NCBI GenBank assembly: GCA_964609695.1
Contig: CAZSSP010000002.1
Location: 157,660 to 221,659, forward strand
Direction: 5' to 3'
Length of the DNA: 64,000 nt
DNA from: JAGNHS01 sp964609695
Lineage (GTDB): Bacteria > Bdellovibrionota > UBA2428
Part shown: positions 34,957-43,313 of the stretch, piece after piece
Position numbering within the stretch: position 1 is the stretch's first letter
Layout of the letters: every line of letters starts with the position of its first letter
Notes under the pieces: model-generated
Seen by the model: the letters and a program-made list of their open reading frames with translations, nothing else
What the model was told of the DNA's origin: nothing
The model's database searches: none
Made by a program: the position numbers and the translations under genes

Positions 34957-36348
34957 GTGAAAGTTGTCATTGCTGGGGCAAGCGGTTTTGTAGGTAAGAA
35001 GCTCGTCAATCGGCTTATCGGAGAGGGTGAATTTGAAGTCAGGTCGTTGGCTCGATCCATGACCCCTTCTTGTGATTTATTCTCATTGCTTGAAGTTGAA
35101 AAAGCTTTAGAAGGGCAAAATCAAGGAATTTACTTAGTTCATTCAATGCTGCCGTCTTCGCAATTGTCTCAGGGTAATTTTGCTGATTATGATTTGATTT
35201 TAGCTGATAATTTTGCTCGAGCCGCTAAAAAGTGTGGTCTTAAGCGAATCATTTATTTAGGTGGAATCATTCCTAAAGAATTAGAAGCACATCCTGAGCG
35301 GCTTTCATTGCATTTAAAAAGTCGATTAGAAGTTGAAGATATTTTTCGTTCTTATGATATTCCTCTTCTGGCTTTGCGTGCGGGAATTGTAATGGGTCGT
35401 GAAGGGTCAAGTTTTCAAATGTTACTGAGACTCGTTGAAAGATTGCCCATGATGGTTTGTCCGGCTTGGACTCAGACAAAAAGTTCACCCATACATATCG
35501 ATGATGTTGTTGAAAGTTTTTATCGAGCACTCAAAGACCAAAACTTAACGGGTGTTTTTGATTTGGCCGGTGGGCAATCTATTTCTTATCTAGAAATGCT
35601 TCAAAATTGTGCCAAAAAAATGCATAAGAAAAGGATTTTTTTAGATATTCCTTTTTTTTCGCCCAAGCTTTCAAAGCTTTGGGTTCGTCTCATTACAGGC
35701 GCTCCCAAAAGTCTCGTGAGTCCTCTGATAGATTCTCTTAAACACAAGATGACTCCAAACCCTGATAAACTTTTTGAAATACCAAATTGGAAATATAAAA
35801 CGTTTGATAATTCTATCGATGAAATTATTCTTCAAGATAAATCTCATTCTTTGGAGAAACCTAAGGCTTATTTAAAAAGCTCTACTCAAAATCGTGAAGG
35901 TGTCGTCCAATCCGTGCAGCGTTTTAAAATGCCGATTGGAAAAACTGCAGAGTGGGCTAGCAAGGAATATGTGTCTTGGCTCAATCAAAGTTTTATGGGT
36001 TTGATGAATGTTAAGTCTGAGGGCGATAAAACTCGTTTTTATTTGTTGGGTCGTTTTGTACTTCTGTTAGAACTGACGATGTCTATTGATAGAAGTTTTG
36101 ATGAGAGAGTTCTTTTTTATATATCAGGCGGAATTTTGAATAAAAGTGGCAAAAAGGCGAGGCTTGAATTTCGAGTCACTCACGATAAAAAATATCTCAT
36201 TACAGCTATTCATGATTTTCGCCCTAAATTGCCTTGGTATATTTATAAATACAGTCAGGCACTCATACATGCTCGGGTTATGAAACATTTTGGAAGGCAT
36301 TTGTTAATGATGGTGGAGAGAGAAGGATTCGAACCTTCGAAGGCATAA
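34957..36348 (+). CDS. NAD(P)-binding SDR/NmrA-like protein with a DUF2867-like C-terminal part
   Basis: 463 residues from a GTG. The N-terminal Rossmann motif is KVVIAGASGFVGKKLVNRLI, followed by VHSMLPSS and LKRIIYLGGIIP, as in atypical short-chain reductases. From ~290 on, the chain resembles the SRPBCC/DUF2867 tails fused to such reductases. The start has a -10 like TATACT (34945-34950) 6 nt upstream and no Shine-Dalgarno sequence. The last ~12 codons run through the 3' end of the opposite-strand tRNA-Tyr gene; this tail is translated tRNA complement and not conserved protein. Confidence 0.8.
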   Translation: MKVVIAGASGFVGKKLVNRLIGEGEFEVRSLARSMTPSCDLFSLLEVEKALEGQNQGIYLVHSMLPSSQLSQGNFADYDLILADNFARAAKKCGLKRIIYLGGIIPKELEAHPERLSLHLKSRLEVEDIFRSYDIPLLALRAGIVMGREGSSFQMLLRLVERLPMMVCPAWTQTKSSPIHIDDVVESFYRALKDQNLTGVFDLAGGQSISYLEMLQNCAKKMHKKRIFLDIPFFSPKLSKLWVRLITGAPKSLVSPLIDSLKHKMTPNPDKLFEIPNWKYKTFDNSIDEIILQDKSHSLEKPKAYLKSSTQNREGVVQSVQRFKMPIGKTAEWASKEYVSWLNQSFMGLMNVKSEGDKTRFYLLGRFVLLLELTMSIDRSFDERVLFYISGGILNKSGKKARLEFRVTHDKKYLITAIHDFRPKLPWYIYKYSQALIHARVMKHFGRHLLMMVEREGFEPSKA

Positions 36349-36396
36349 GCCAGCAGATTTACAGTCTGCCCCGTTTGGCCACTTCGGTATCTCTCC
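36311..36396 (-). tRNA. tRNA-Tyr (GTA)
   Basis: 86 nt including an encoded CCA. Acceptor GGAGAG pairs with CTCTCC before A-CCA. The anticodon loop CTGTAAA on the stem GCAGA/TCTGC gives GTA (36360-36362 on the plus strand as tac). A long variable arm, as expected for tRNA-Tyr, precedes GGTTCGAATCC. It lies 2 nt downstream of tRNA-Thr and overlaps the end of the convergent SDR gene by 38 nt. Confidence 0.97.
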
Positions 36397-36398
36397 GC

Positions 36399-36474
36399 TG
36401 GAGCTGGCGATGGGACTCGAACCCGCAACCGCCGGTTTACAAAACCGGTGCTCTACCAATTGAGCTACGCCAGC
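36399..36474 (-). tRNA. tRNA-Thr (TGT)
   Basis: 76 nt with encoded CCA. Acceptor GCTGGCG pairs with CGCCAGC. The D-arm reads AGCTCAATTGGTAGAGC, and the anticodon stem CCGGT/ACCGG holds loop TTTGTAA, anticodon TGT. The T-arm is GCGGGTTCGAGTCCC. It is transcribed ahead of tRNA-Tyr, and both lie downstream of rlmB. Confidence 0.97.
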
Positions 36475-36513
36475 AAGACAACTCAATGTGTTAGTCTGCA
36501 AATGTGCGATTAT

Positions 36514-37263
36514 CTAGTGGGTTTTAATGTTTTTTTGCGTCTCGTAAAAAGCGATAGCAGCAGCGTTAGAAACATTGAGGCTTTCTACGTCCGGATTCAT
36601 GGGAATGGAGACAATAGAGTCGCTTTGCTCAAGATATTTTTTCTGAACGCCTTGATGCTCGGCGCCTAAAATCCAAAGAATATTGCTCTTATTTTCACTA
36701 AGATAGCGCGATAGGTTCTCACCGCGACTGTCTAATGAGAGTATGCAAACGTTTTTCTCTTGAGCTAGTTTTAGAAGTTCCATGCATTGTTCGCATTCGT
36801 AAAGAGGAATCCTAAAAAGTTGACCGGCAGACACCTGAGCAACAGTTCCGTTGGCTGGGCACTGGTCGCGGTTGGCTACAAAAATTCCTTTTACGCCAAA
36901 GGCGGCAGCCGATCTTAAAACAGCCCCATAGTTTTGAGGGTCTTGGATTCTATCGAGCATAGCCCATTGTCCGCGATCGTTAGTGAATTGCTCGGCAATT
37001 GAGGCTTTTTCTTCTCTAAAATTCCAAATAGGAAAGTTTTGTAATTGAGCAAAAATTCCCTGGGTGCGGCGATCTTTTAAAGCGCCAGGAATGTTTTTTA
37101 CAAGCTGAACTGAAATGCCTTGAGATTTTGCTAGTTCTTTAATTTTAATCAACTCACGATTGTCGTTGTCAGCGTTGATGGTGAATAACTCTTTGATGAG
37201 TTCAGGTCGTGTTTCTAAACAAGCTTCAATGGAGTGCACGCCCCAAATCCAATTATCGTTCAT
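36514..37263 (-). CDS. rlmB: SpoU/TrmH-family 2'-O-methyltransferase, RlmB type
   Basis: 249 residues. The N-terminal substrate-binding domain starts with WIWGVHSIEACLE, as in RlmB, which methylates G2251 of 23S rRNA. The SPOUT knot motifs are present: LDRIQDPQNYGAVLRSA (motif 1), WILGAEHQGV (motif 2) and SIPMNPDVESLNVSNAAAIAFYE (motif 3). The enzyme is a knotted, SAM-dependent dimer. The two tRNA genes follow on the same strand, so the transcript may continue into them. Confidence 0.88.
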   Translation of the reverse strand: MNDNWIWGVHSIEACLETRPELIKELFTINADNDNRELIKIKELAKSQGISVQLVKNIPGALKDRRTQGIFAQLQNFPIWNFREEKASIAEQFTNDRGQWAMLDRIQDPQNYGAVLRSAAAFGVKGIFVANRDQCPANGTVAQVSAGQLFRIPLYECEQCMELLKLAQEKNVCILSLDSRGENLSRYLSENKSNILWILGAEHQGVQKKYLEQSDSIVSIPMNPDVESLNVSNAAAIAFYETQKNIKTH

Positions 37264-37290
37264 AGCAAGGGTCTTATAGCCGATTTGGCT

Positions 37291-38516
37291 TCAAGGATCT
37301 ACAATCGCAATTTGACCCTGAGTTCCCGCTAAACCGTCGCTATTATCCACTACAGTGTAGGAAAGTATTTTGCTGACGGGGTCCCAGTGTAAGTTGCAAT
37401 AGTTCACACCGCCGACTTCTGAGGCCAGAGAAAAATCAGCAATATCCACGTTCCAAATTTGAAAGCCAGTGCTCCCAATTCCTTGGTCTGCAGATCCGTT
37501 TTTTTGATGTCGAAAGGTGAGCCATCCCTTGGAACCGTTATCGTTGTCAGGAAAATAGAGGTAGTCGTGGTGGCAGGCAGAATAGAGTTTTCCGCTCACA
37601 TTTTGCCCAACTTTTCCCATGTAGTAATGAGCGTCTTCTCCGTCTTCTCCGTCTTCGCCATTTTGTCCGTTGCTTCCATTAGTTCCGTTGGCACCNNNNN
37701 NNNNNNNNNNNNNNNNNNNNNNNNNNNNNNNNNNNNNNNNNNNNNNNNNNNNNNNNNNNNNNNNNNNNNNNNNNNNNNNNNNNNNNNNNNNNNNNCGTCT
37801 TCTCCGTCTTCGCCATTTTGTCCGTTGCTTCCATTAGTTCCGTTGGCACCGTTGCAGACAATAGTGTTAGTGGGTGAGGGGTCGCCATCAACAAAGCTGC
37901 TATACACAGCGCCGCCGCTTGGGCATTGAGCAGGGCTTGCTTGGCTGACGGATAAATGAGCAGACGCTCCATTGGAGCCATTGCTGCCGTTTTGTCCGTC
38001 GATTCCGTTGCAAAGGGTGGTGATCGAGCTCAAAGTTTCGAGCGCGCCAAGAATTCCATCGTTATCTTTGTCGACAAAGGTTTTTAAAAGTGATCCACCG
38101 GCGGGGCACGATGCGGGTGGGGCGTTTTCAACTATCAAACCAGCGCCAAAGCCTTGAGAGCCTGGGCTTCCATTGCAAATTGAGGATTTTGAGAGCACGG
38201 GTTCATCGTTTTGATCGAAGCTGCCATCGAGGTCGAGATCCTTAAAGGTGACAACGGTGGTTCCGCCGTAAACACATTCTAAAGAAGTGGCTGCCTGGAG
38301 GCTGATTTCAGTAGGTGGATTTTTGGAGCCGGCGTCGGCAAGGCCAGGTCCTGTTGAAGGAGCGCTGAGTCCTGTGCCACCTCCGCTTACGGTTGAGCTT
38401 TTTCCGCAAGAAACAATCAGCCAAGAGCAAGATATAAAAAGCATTGAACGCAATAATGATCGTGCTGATGAATTGCTTAATGCGGGGTTTGAGGAGAAAA
38501 GATCCGTTTTTCTCAT
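37291..38516 (-). CDS. Collagen-like repeat lipoprotein, interrupted by an assembly gap
   Basis: One gene read as two pieces because of the N run at 37696-37795. The start is the ATG at 38516 with GAGGA 6 nt upstream. The signal peptide ends LIVSC (lipobox). The outer part has repeated units of ~45 residues with CxxG-type cysteines and Asp-rich loops (FKDLDLDGSFDQNDEP, FVDKDNDGILGALE). A Gly-X-Y tract (NGSNGSNG, NGEDGED) spans the gap, followed by a ~100-residue C-terminal domain starting YYMGKVGQ. Collapsing the duplicated 55-bp contig ends with the N run (155 nt) puts both halves in one frame, giving ~356 residues. Probably a surface-exposed lipoprotein. Confidence 0.75.
37641..37850. repeat. 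Identical 55-bp contig ends flanking a 100-N scaffold gap
   Basis: Bases 37641-37695 and 37796-37850 are identical over 55 nt. One abuts the left edge and the other the right edge of the N run (37696-37795). This is what two neighbouring de Bruijn-graph contigs built with k=55 look like. The sequence encodes the Gly-X-Y tract of the collagen-like lipoprotein, so the true copy number is unknown. Confidence 0.85.
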
Positions 38517-38571
38517 GTTAGGTCCTCTGCTCCTTAGACACCTCGCCAACTCATTAGGGTTAAAGAATAGA

Positions 38572-38710
38572 CTGTGCGACGTAAAGAGTGGGTGCTGAGA
38601 ATGGCCGATAGAAAGAGGGTGCCTCGAATAAATACCTTAGGGCTAGATTGCTGAAAAAATTAGGGTTTTTTGATGTGAATTACGATTTTACCACTCTTAA
38701 CGTCGCACAG
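38572..38710. repeat. 139-bp element bounded by 20-bp inverted repeats
   Basis: The ends 38572-38591 and 38691-38710 are complementary over 20 bp with one mismatch (outermost CTGTGCGACG). The ~100 bp between them has no open frame. It fills the 200-bp gap between the collagen-like lipoprotein gene and the next leftward gene. The size and terminal repeats suit a miniature inverted-repeat element or a long-range RNA hairpin. Confidence 0.55.
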
Positions 38711-38716
38711 TTAAAA

Positions 38717-39127
38717 TTAATTCATTAGGTTGAGGTAGAGGGCGTCGAAACATTCGTCGCCATTGTGTTTAAGGCTCGCGCTGAAACTTTCAGGAAGTTT
38801 TTTTTCATCAAAGACAACCCTTACGATTTCACCAGCTTTGGGGCAGGATGTGTTGCCTTGGTAGCCCTCAATGACTTTTAGGTTTTTTGTTATTTTAATT
38901 TGATATTGATGCCGCTTGTATAAATCGCGATCTTTTTGAGAGGCGCACTGAAAGGGGCCTTCACCTATAGGCATGCTTGCGATTTCATTTCTTAAGATAC
39001 TTTGTATTCCAAGATCCTTTATTTTTTTTGCTTCAAGATGGCATTCAGGACTGGGAGGTATAGGAGAAGCGCTGATATTGATTGAAAGTATAAAAATGTT
39101 GAAAACGAGAAAAGAAAAATATTGCAT
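38717..39127 (-). CDS. Exported small protein of unknown function
   Basis: 136 residues. Signal peptide (MQYFSFLVFNIFILSINISA), then a small domain with four cysteines (SPECHLE, FQCAS, TSCPK, DECFD) that could form two disulfides. No family recognised. A -10 like TAGAAT ends 6 nt before the ATG with no Shine-Dalgarno sequence, another possible leaderless start. The NAD synthetase gene ends 37 nt upstream on the same strand. Confidence 0.6.
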   Translation of the reverse strand: MQYFSFLVFNIFILSINISASPIPPSPECHLEAKKIKDLGIQSILRNEIASMPIGEGPFQCASQKDRDLYKRHQYQIKITKNLKVIEGYQGNTSCPKAGEIVRVVFDEKKLPESFSASLKHNGDECFDALYLNLMN

Positions 39128-39163
39128 TAACTTATTCTAACTCAAAAAAGAAAAATTAAACGT

Positions 39164-41110
39164 TTATTTAACGTCGTTCAGAGTTGGGCCTAAAGTGTTT
39201 TTAAACCATGCTCTTGGAACTATATTTTTTTCAACGAGTGCTGACTCACACGCTTGAATTGGCGCGTGAATATTTTGTTTGGCAATAGGCACTCTTCGAG
39301 CCACCCAATCAAAAGTTTTTCGTCGGCTCACTCGCAGGTGTGGAGCTGATTGGCGACGCTTATAATCCATTCGCTCTGAGTGATCGATCACTCGTTTAAC
39401 CCAGTCTGGTCCCCTTGCTAATTGATATCCAGTATAGTCTTCATAAAGTTTTTGAAGTGGAAACAAATGTTCGTAATAATCTTGCAAGAGAGGGTCGAGG
39501 ACGTCAATGCGTGGCATCCCATCGGGAGACCCATAACTGACTTGTGAGTTTTTCAAATCAGGAGAGGCTGGTTTGTTGATAGTATTATAAGGAATAACTT
39601 CTTTCCCAGCGCGTTTGTTAATGTAGCGGGCTAATTCATAAACTTCTGATTTCCAGAGATCCGCTAAAATTCCAAGTCCCCCTTTGTCGTCTCCTCCAAA
39701 GGTAAAATATCCCATAGCGTATTCGGTTTTGTTTCCTGTCACTGCAACTGTATAACCTGGAAATCGATTGGCGATTCCATTGAGAATGGTCATTCTAATT
39801 CGCGCTTGAGTGTTTTCATCGATAGTGGCCTCTTCAATCCAAAACTTTTCACCAAAACTTTTCTTAAATGCTTCGTGGGCTTCTTCAATGGAAATTGTGT
39901 GCATATTTGATTCCGGAACTCCAAGATGGCGAATCAAATCAAAGGCATCACTTTTACTGTGGTCTGGAGAGTATTTGCTTGGGAGTGAAACGGCTATGAG
40001 ATTTTCAGGGCCAATGGCCATGCTCACTAGAGCGGCTACCACTGCAGAATCAATTCCTCCGCTAACACCTAAAACAAAACCTTTAGATCCAGTTCGACGA
40101 ACATATTCTCGTATGCCTGAGAGTAGAGCTTGCAAAACCACTTCAGCCTCTTCAGGATGCGTGTCGATACCAAGAGAATCTTTAATCACACTAATGGGTA
40201 AATCTTTTCCGGGGCCTTGGGGAAAATTCACTAGAGCATAATCGCGCATAAACATTGCCAAGCGATCTACGGTTTCTCCTTTAGAATTTAAAATAAATGA
40301 GCGACCATCATAAATGACTCCGTCGGTAGCGCCACTCATGCCATTCCAAATAAAGGGCGCGTTTAGTTTTCTTGCAACATCAGCGTGAATGTTTTCACGA
40401 TAAGCTTGTTTGTCTTGTCCGTAGGGGCTTGCAGAGAGTGATAGAGCTAAATCAACGCCTTTTTTGGCATAGATATCTGCAGGACTTTTTTTGTAATAAC
40501 GACGTGGTCCTTGTGGGCCGGAAAATTTATCTTCAAACCACCAATCTTCACAAATGGCGACTCCAATGCGATAACCTTTAAAATGCCAAGGCTTGGCTTT
40601 TTCGCCAGCGTGAAACCAACGAGCATCATTGTAAACATCGTAATCTGGTAAAAGCATCTTGGCGTGACGATAAGCCAGTTTTCCATCTACAAAAGCGCTG
40701 GCAACATTTTGTAAAGGTTTACCCCAAGACGATGCGCTAGGTGCAATGTGACCAAGGAGTAAGGCTGTTGTTTGTCCTTGGGTCATTTTTTGCATGCGTT
40801 CTGCTAAATCTGCGGCTCGTTGCCAAATTTCAGGGCGTTGAAGATAATCGCCATAGGAATAACCCACATCAGCTAATTCGGGAGTGATTAAAATATCAGC
40901 GCCATCCTTAACGGCGCGCTCATAGGCAAGTCTTATTTTATTTTCGTTATAATCAAGATCGCCAGCAATGGGGTCAAATTGGAGCATGGCTATCTTAAGG
41001 GGTTTATTGTTTTTTTCTTTTGCAAAACTTTGAAAAACAAATGTGCTCAATAAAAAGTTTGAAATTAATAAAACGTCAAAAAACAGATTAGATAATTTCT
41101 TTAGTTTCAT
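39164..41110 (-). CDS. nadE: Glutamine-dependent NAD+ synthetase with an N-terminal signal peptide
   Basis: 648 residues from the ATG at 41110 (an upstream TTG at 41119 adds three residues). It has an N-terminal carbon-nitrogen hydrolase (glutaminase) domain: Glu in ILITPELADVGYSYGD, Lys in HAKMLLPDYDVYND, Cys in VAICEDWWF. The synthetase domain has P-loop VLGVSGGIDSAVVAAL and TGNKTEYAMGYFTFGGDDKGG. All catalytic residues appear intact. Unusually, the catalytic part is preceded by KLKK, a ~20-residue hydrophobic stretch and SFA-KEK, a textbook cleavable signal peptide. The product may therefore act outside the cytoplasm. Confidence 0.9.
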   Translation of the reverse strand: MKLKKLSNLFFDVLLISNFLLSTFVFQSFAKEKNNKPLKIAMLQFDPIAGDLDYNENKIRLAYERAVKDGADILITPELADVGYSYGDYLQRPEIWQRAADLAERMQKMTQGQTTALLLGHIAPSASSWGKPLQNVASAFVDGKLAYRHAKMLLPDYDVYNDARWFHAGEKAKPWHFKGYRIGVAICEDWWFEDKFSGPQGPRRYYKKSPADIYAKKGVDLALSLSASPYGQDKQAYRENIHADVARKLNAPFIWNGMSGATDGVIYDGRSFILNSKGETVDRLAMFMRDYALVNFPQGPGKDLPISVIKDSLGIDTHPEEAEVVLQALLSGIREYVRRTGSKGFVLGVSGGIDSAVVAALVSMAIGPENLIAVSLPSKYSPDHSKSDAFDLIRHLGVPESNMHTISIEEAHEAFKKSFGEKFWIEEATIDENTQARIRMTILNGIANRFPGYTVAVTGNKTEYAMGYFTFGGDDKGGLGILADLWKSEVYELARYINKRAGKEVIPYNTINKPASPDLKNSQVSYGSPDGMPRIDVLDPLLQDYYEHLFPLQKLYEDYTGYQLARGPDWVKRVIDHSERMDYKRRQSAPHLRVSRRKTFDWVARRVPIAKQNIHAPIQACESALVEKNIVPRAWFKNTLGPTLNDVK

Positions 41111-41118
41111 AGGGGGCA

Positions 41119-41136
41119 ACCTTTCTATAGAAGGGT
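41119..41136. promoter_or_regulatory. Near-palindrome over the nadE ribosome-binding site
   Basis: An 18-bp sequence centred on TTCTATAGAA, with ACC/GGT outer ends, is symmetric at 16 of 18 positions. It covers the AAAGG that serves as ribosome-binding site for the exported NAD synthetase gene, so a bound repressor would block it. Functional only by inference. Confidence 0.3.
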
Positions 41137-41226
41137 CGCTTTTTTTAACACGGAGTCAAAGTAGGGTCTATTAATTTAAGAAGATTTTAGGGTATTCTAG
41201 ATGCTTAAAAGCGGAGGGATATCGGT

Positions 41227-41577
41227 ATGTTAAAAAGCAAAACAAAAATAATAACTCTTAGTATTCTTTCATTGGCACTTAATGGAAGTCTTTTTGCTAA
41301 AGGGCGTGCAGAACGCCGAGAAGAGCGAAAAGAAAATCAAGAAGAGCGGAAAGAAAACAGGCAAGATCGACGTGAAGACAGACAGGAAAATCGCCAAGAA
41401 CGTCGCGATGAAAGAAAAGAGAATCGCGAAGAGCGTAAAGAAGATAGAAAAGAAAACAGAGAAGAGAGAAAAGAGAATCGTAAAGAACGAAGAGAAGATC
41501 GCAAAGAGCGTCGCGAAGACCGAAAAGACGACAGCGATCAGTCTAGTGATTCAAGCACTGAAACAGAGAGCGATTAA
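41227..41577 (+). CDS. Exported Arg/Lys/Glu repeat protein
   Basis: 116 residues. The signal peptide (MLKSKTKIITLSILSLALNGSLFA) is followed by ~75 residues made only of Arg, Glu, Lys, Asp, Asn and Gln, in tandem 4-to-7-residue units (EERKEN, REDRQEN). An acidic Ser/Asp tail follows (DDSDQSSDSSTETESD). The alternating i/i+4 salt-bridge pattern suggests a long single alpha helix rather than a globular fold. The ribosome-binding site is GGAGG, 8 nt before the ATG. It sits 2 nt before a beta-barrel gene and is probably co-expressed. Function unknown. Confidence 0.75.
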   Translation: MLKSKTKIITLSILSLALNGSLFAKGRAERREERKENQEERKENRQDRREDRQENRQERRDERKENREERKEDRKENREERKENRKERREDRKERREDRKDDSDQSSDSSTETESD

Positions 41578-41579
41578 TT

Positions 41580-42356
41580 TTGAATAATTTTAAGAGGGGC
41601 CTTTGTTTTGGAAATTTATTTTTAATTGTTTGTTGTTGGGCAAATCCTAATTATCGACCAAAAATAAAACCCAAAACTCGCCCCTCTTCTATCTCTTTGA
41701 GTGGAACTTGGTATCAGCAGCGCGAGAGCACCGCATCTGCTTCGCTGAAATTGGGTATCGATGAGGTCTATCAATTTCGCGCAGGCTTTGCGAAAACCGC
41801 CAGTCGTTCTGCAGAAGAAACGTGGATGCTTAATGCAGGTTTGGGTGCCCGTTTTTCTCGTATTAATTCGATGGGAATTAATTTTAGTTTTGAAAAGCTT
41901 GATGTTGATTTTTTTGCCCCAGGATTAAGAATTAATTATAAACGAAAGTTAAGTGATGAATTTCGTGGCGGATTAACATTGGGGGCAAAACGATATAACG
42001 ATCGCATGCAACAATTAGCCGCGGGGGGATTTGATTTGGGCTTGTCGCTAGATTGGGAATTTATAGAAAGCTTCTTGATTTACGCGGAGGGGGCCATTTC
42101 AAAATATAATGATCCCAATTTGATTTTATCTCCATTAACTTTGAGTCGTTCTTCTGTATCTCTTGGTCTTTCTAAAGAATTTGATTCTTTTTCCATTTAT
42201 ACAGAAATTCAAAGACGAAGTTTTTATAAAAACACGCGTCAGGCTCAAAGCTCAGCTTCTCTTGGTTTTGATTGGGAATTTCTTGAGGGACTCTCTGTGG
42301 GTTTAGAGGCTAGTAGCCTTCCCTCGTTTACTGCAAGTGCTTCATATACTTGGTAA
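41580..42356 (+). CDS. Probable outer membrane beta-barrel protein
   Basis: 258 residues from a TTG directly after the repeat-protein gene. Signal peptide-like start (FGNLFLIVCCWANP). The rest has alternating polar/hydrophobic strands with aromatic girdles (SISLSGTWYQQRE, LNAGLGARFSRI, GGFDLGLSLDWEF, ASLGFDWEFLEG). It ends in SASYTW, a terminal aromatic after a beta strand, as recognised by the BAM complex. About ten to twelve strands would fit. Specific function unknown. Confidence 0.65.
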   Translation: MNNFKRGLCFGNLFLIVCCWANPNYRPKIKPKTRPSSISLSGTWYQQRESTASASLKLGIDEVYQFRAGFAKTASRSAEETWMLNAGLGARFSRINSMGINFSFEKLDVDFFAPGLRINYKRKLSDEFRGGLTLGAKRYNDRMQQLAAGGFDLGLSLDWEFIESFLIYAEGAISKYNDPNLILSPLTLSRSSVSLGLSKEFDSFSIYTEIQRRSFYKNTRQAQSSASLGFDWEFLEGLSVGLEASSLPSFTASASYTW

Positions 42357-42413
42357 TTCATTATATAAATCTCAAAACTTGGCATATTTGTGTGGGTTTA
42401 GTATCAATTTTTT

Positions 42414-43274
42414 TTGGTGAGAGTGGGATTTTTCTTCATTTTTTTAGGGTTTGTTTCGCTGGAATTACGTTCTGAAACTCTTATTAATATTATTACAAGT
42501 CGATCTATTGAAGCCAAGAAGATTCAAATTAGGGGTCGCTTTCATCTAGAGTTTCCTGATTTAAGTCCTCTTGATTTAGAGAATGTTTGGAAATTAGGTT
42601 TGGATTTACTTCGATATAAAGATGTGAGTTTAATTGTTGAAGGTTTAAGGGAGCATTTAATAAATTCAAAAAAAAGTGGATTTTTAAATAAATCAGAACG
42701 TAAAAGTATTTTCCTTTTTAGAATGCGACTCAAATACATCAGAAGTTTGTGTCAGGTGATTTGTCGTACTTCATCGTTTCCTGATGAGCTTCATGATTGG
42801 GCTCGTGATTTAGGGCGACTGCTTGATTATGATAAAAATGATAACACGGAGGGAGTCCAAGTATATTCACGGAGACTCTTTGAGGATTTAACTTTTAGGA
42901 ATTTTAAGAAATTGTATACAAAACTTAAAACTGTAAAATTGCGCTCTACTTTAGAAACTTGGCAGCAAGAATTTAGAAAAGAACTTTTGCAAATATCAGG
43001 TCAAAGAATTGTTTCGTTAAAACAATTTCATGAATTAAGAAAAATGCTGGATCGTCAGTTAGCCTTAATGGAGGCCCTTAGAATTTATAAACCAGAAGTT
43101 TATAATAGAACTTTGTATTATAAAGTTTTACGACTTCATCGACGTATGGGTAAAATTCATAATTTATATGTCGGAGAAGTTTGTCAGGGCGCACTGATGT
43201 ATTCTGAAGTTAAATTTGAATGGCCTGAATATTTTAAAAGTGAATTTAAAGAGATTAGAAGCCTTTTAAATTAA
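42414..43274 (+). CDS. Exported helical protein with weak CHAD-domain similarity
   Basis: 286 residues from TTG (42414) or GTG (42417); no ATG is available. The N-terminus is a signal peptide (VGFFFIFLGFVSLELRS). The rest is alpha-helical and basic. Two regions, LHDWARDLGRLLDYDKND and FHELRKMLDRQLALMEAL...LHRRMGKIHNLYVGE, resemble the His/Arg-bearing helices of CHAD domains, which bind polyphosphate. The match is by eye and could be wrong; CHAD proteins are normally cytoplasmic. It follows the beta-barrel gene on the same strand. Confidence 0.45.
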   Translation: MVRVGFFFIFLGFVSLELRSETLINIITSRSIEAKKIQIRGRFHLEFPDLSPLDLENVWKLGLDLLRYKDVSLIVEGLREHLINSKKSGFLNKSERKSIFLFRMRLKYIRSLCQVICRTSSFPDELHDWARDLGRLLDYDKNDNTEGVQVYSRRLFEDLTFRNFKKLYTKLKTVKLRSTLETWQQEFRKELLQISGQRIVSLKQFHELRKMLDRQLALMEALRIYKPEVYNRTLYYKVLRLHRRMGKIHNLYVGEVCQGALMYSEVKFEWPEYFKSEFKEIRSLLN

Positions 43275-43313
43275 GAAAATATCAAAAAAATCTATAGGCA
43301 TTTTTGCTGAAGA

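Noticed and set aside
36339..36348. The C-terminal EREGFEPSK tail as a protein motif
   Set aside because: It is the translated complement of a tRNA 3' end, a familiar artefact.
41300..41560. Short repeats resembling a CRISPR or satellite array
   Set aside because: The repetition comes from Arg/Lys/Glu codons of a protein with a signal peptide; units are 12-21 nt, imperfect and without spacers.
41282..41587. A 101-codon open frame overlapping the Arg/Lys/Glu repeat gene
   Set aside because: It lies in another frame of a repetitive sequence, where long open frames arise automatically, and it lacks a ribosome-binding site.
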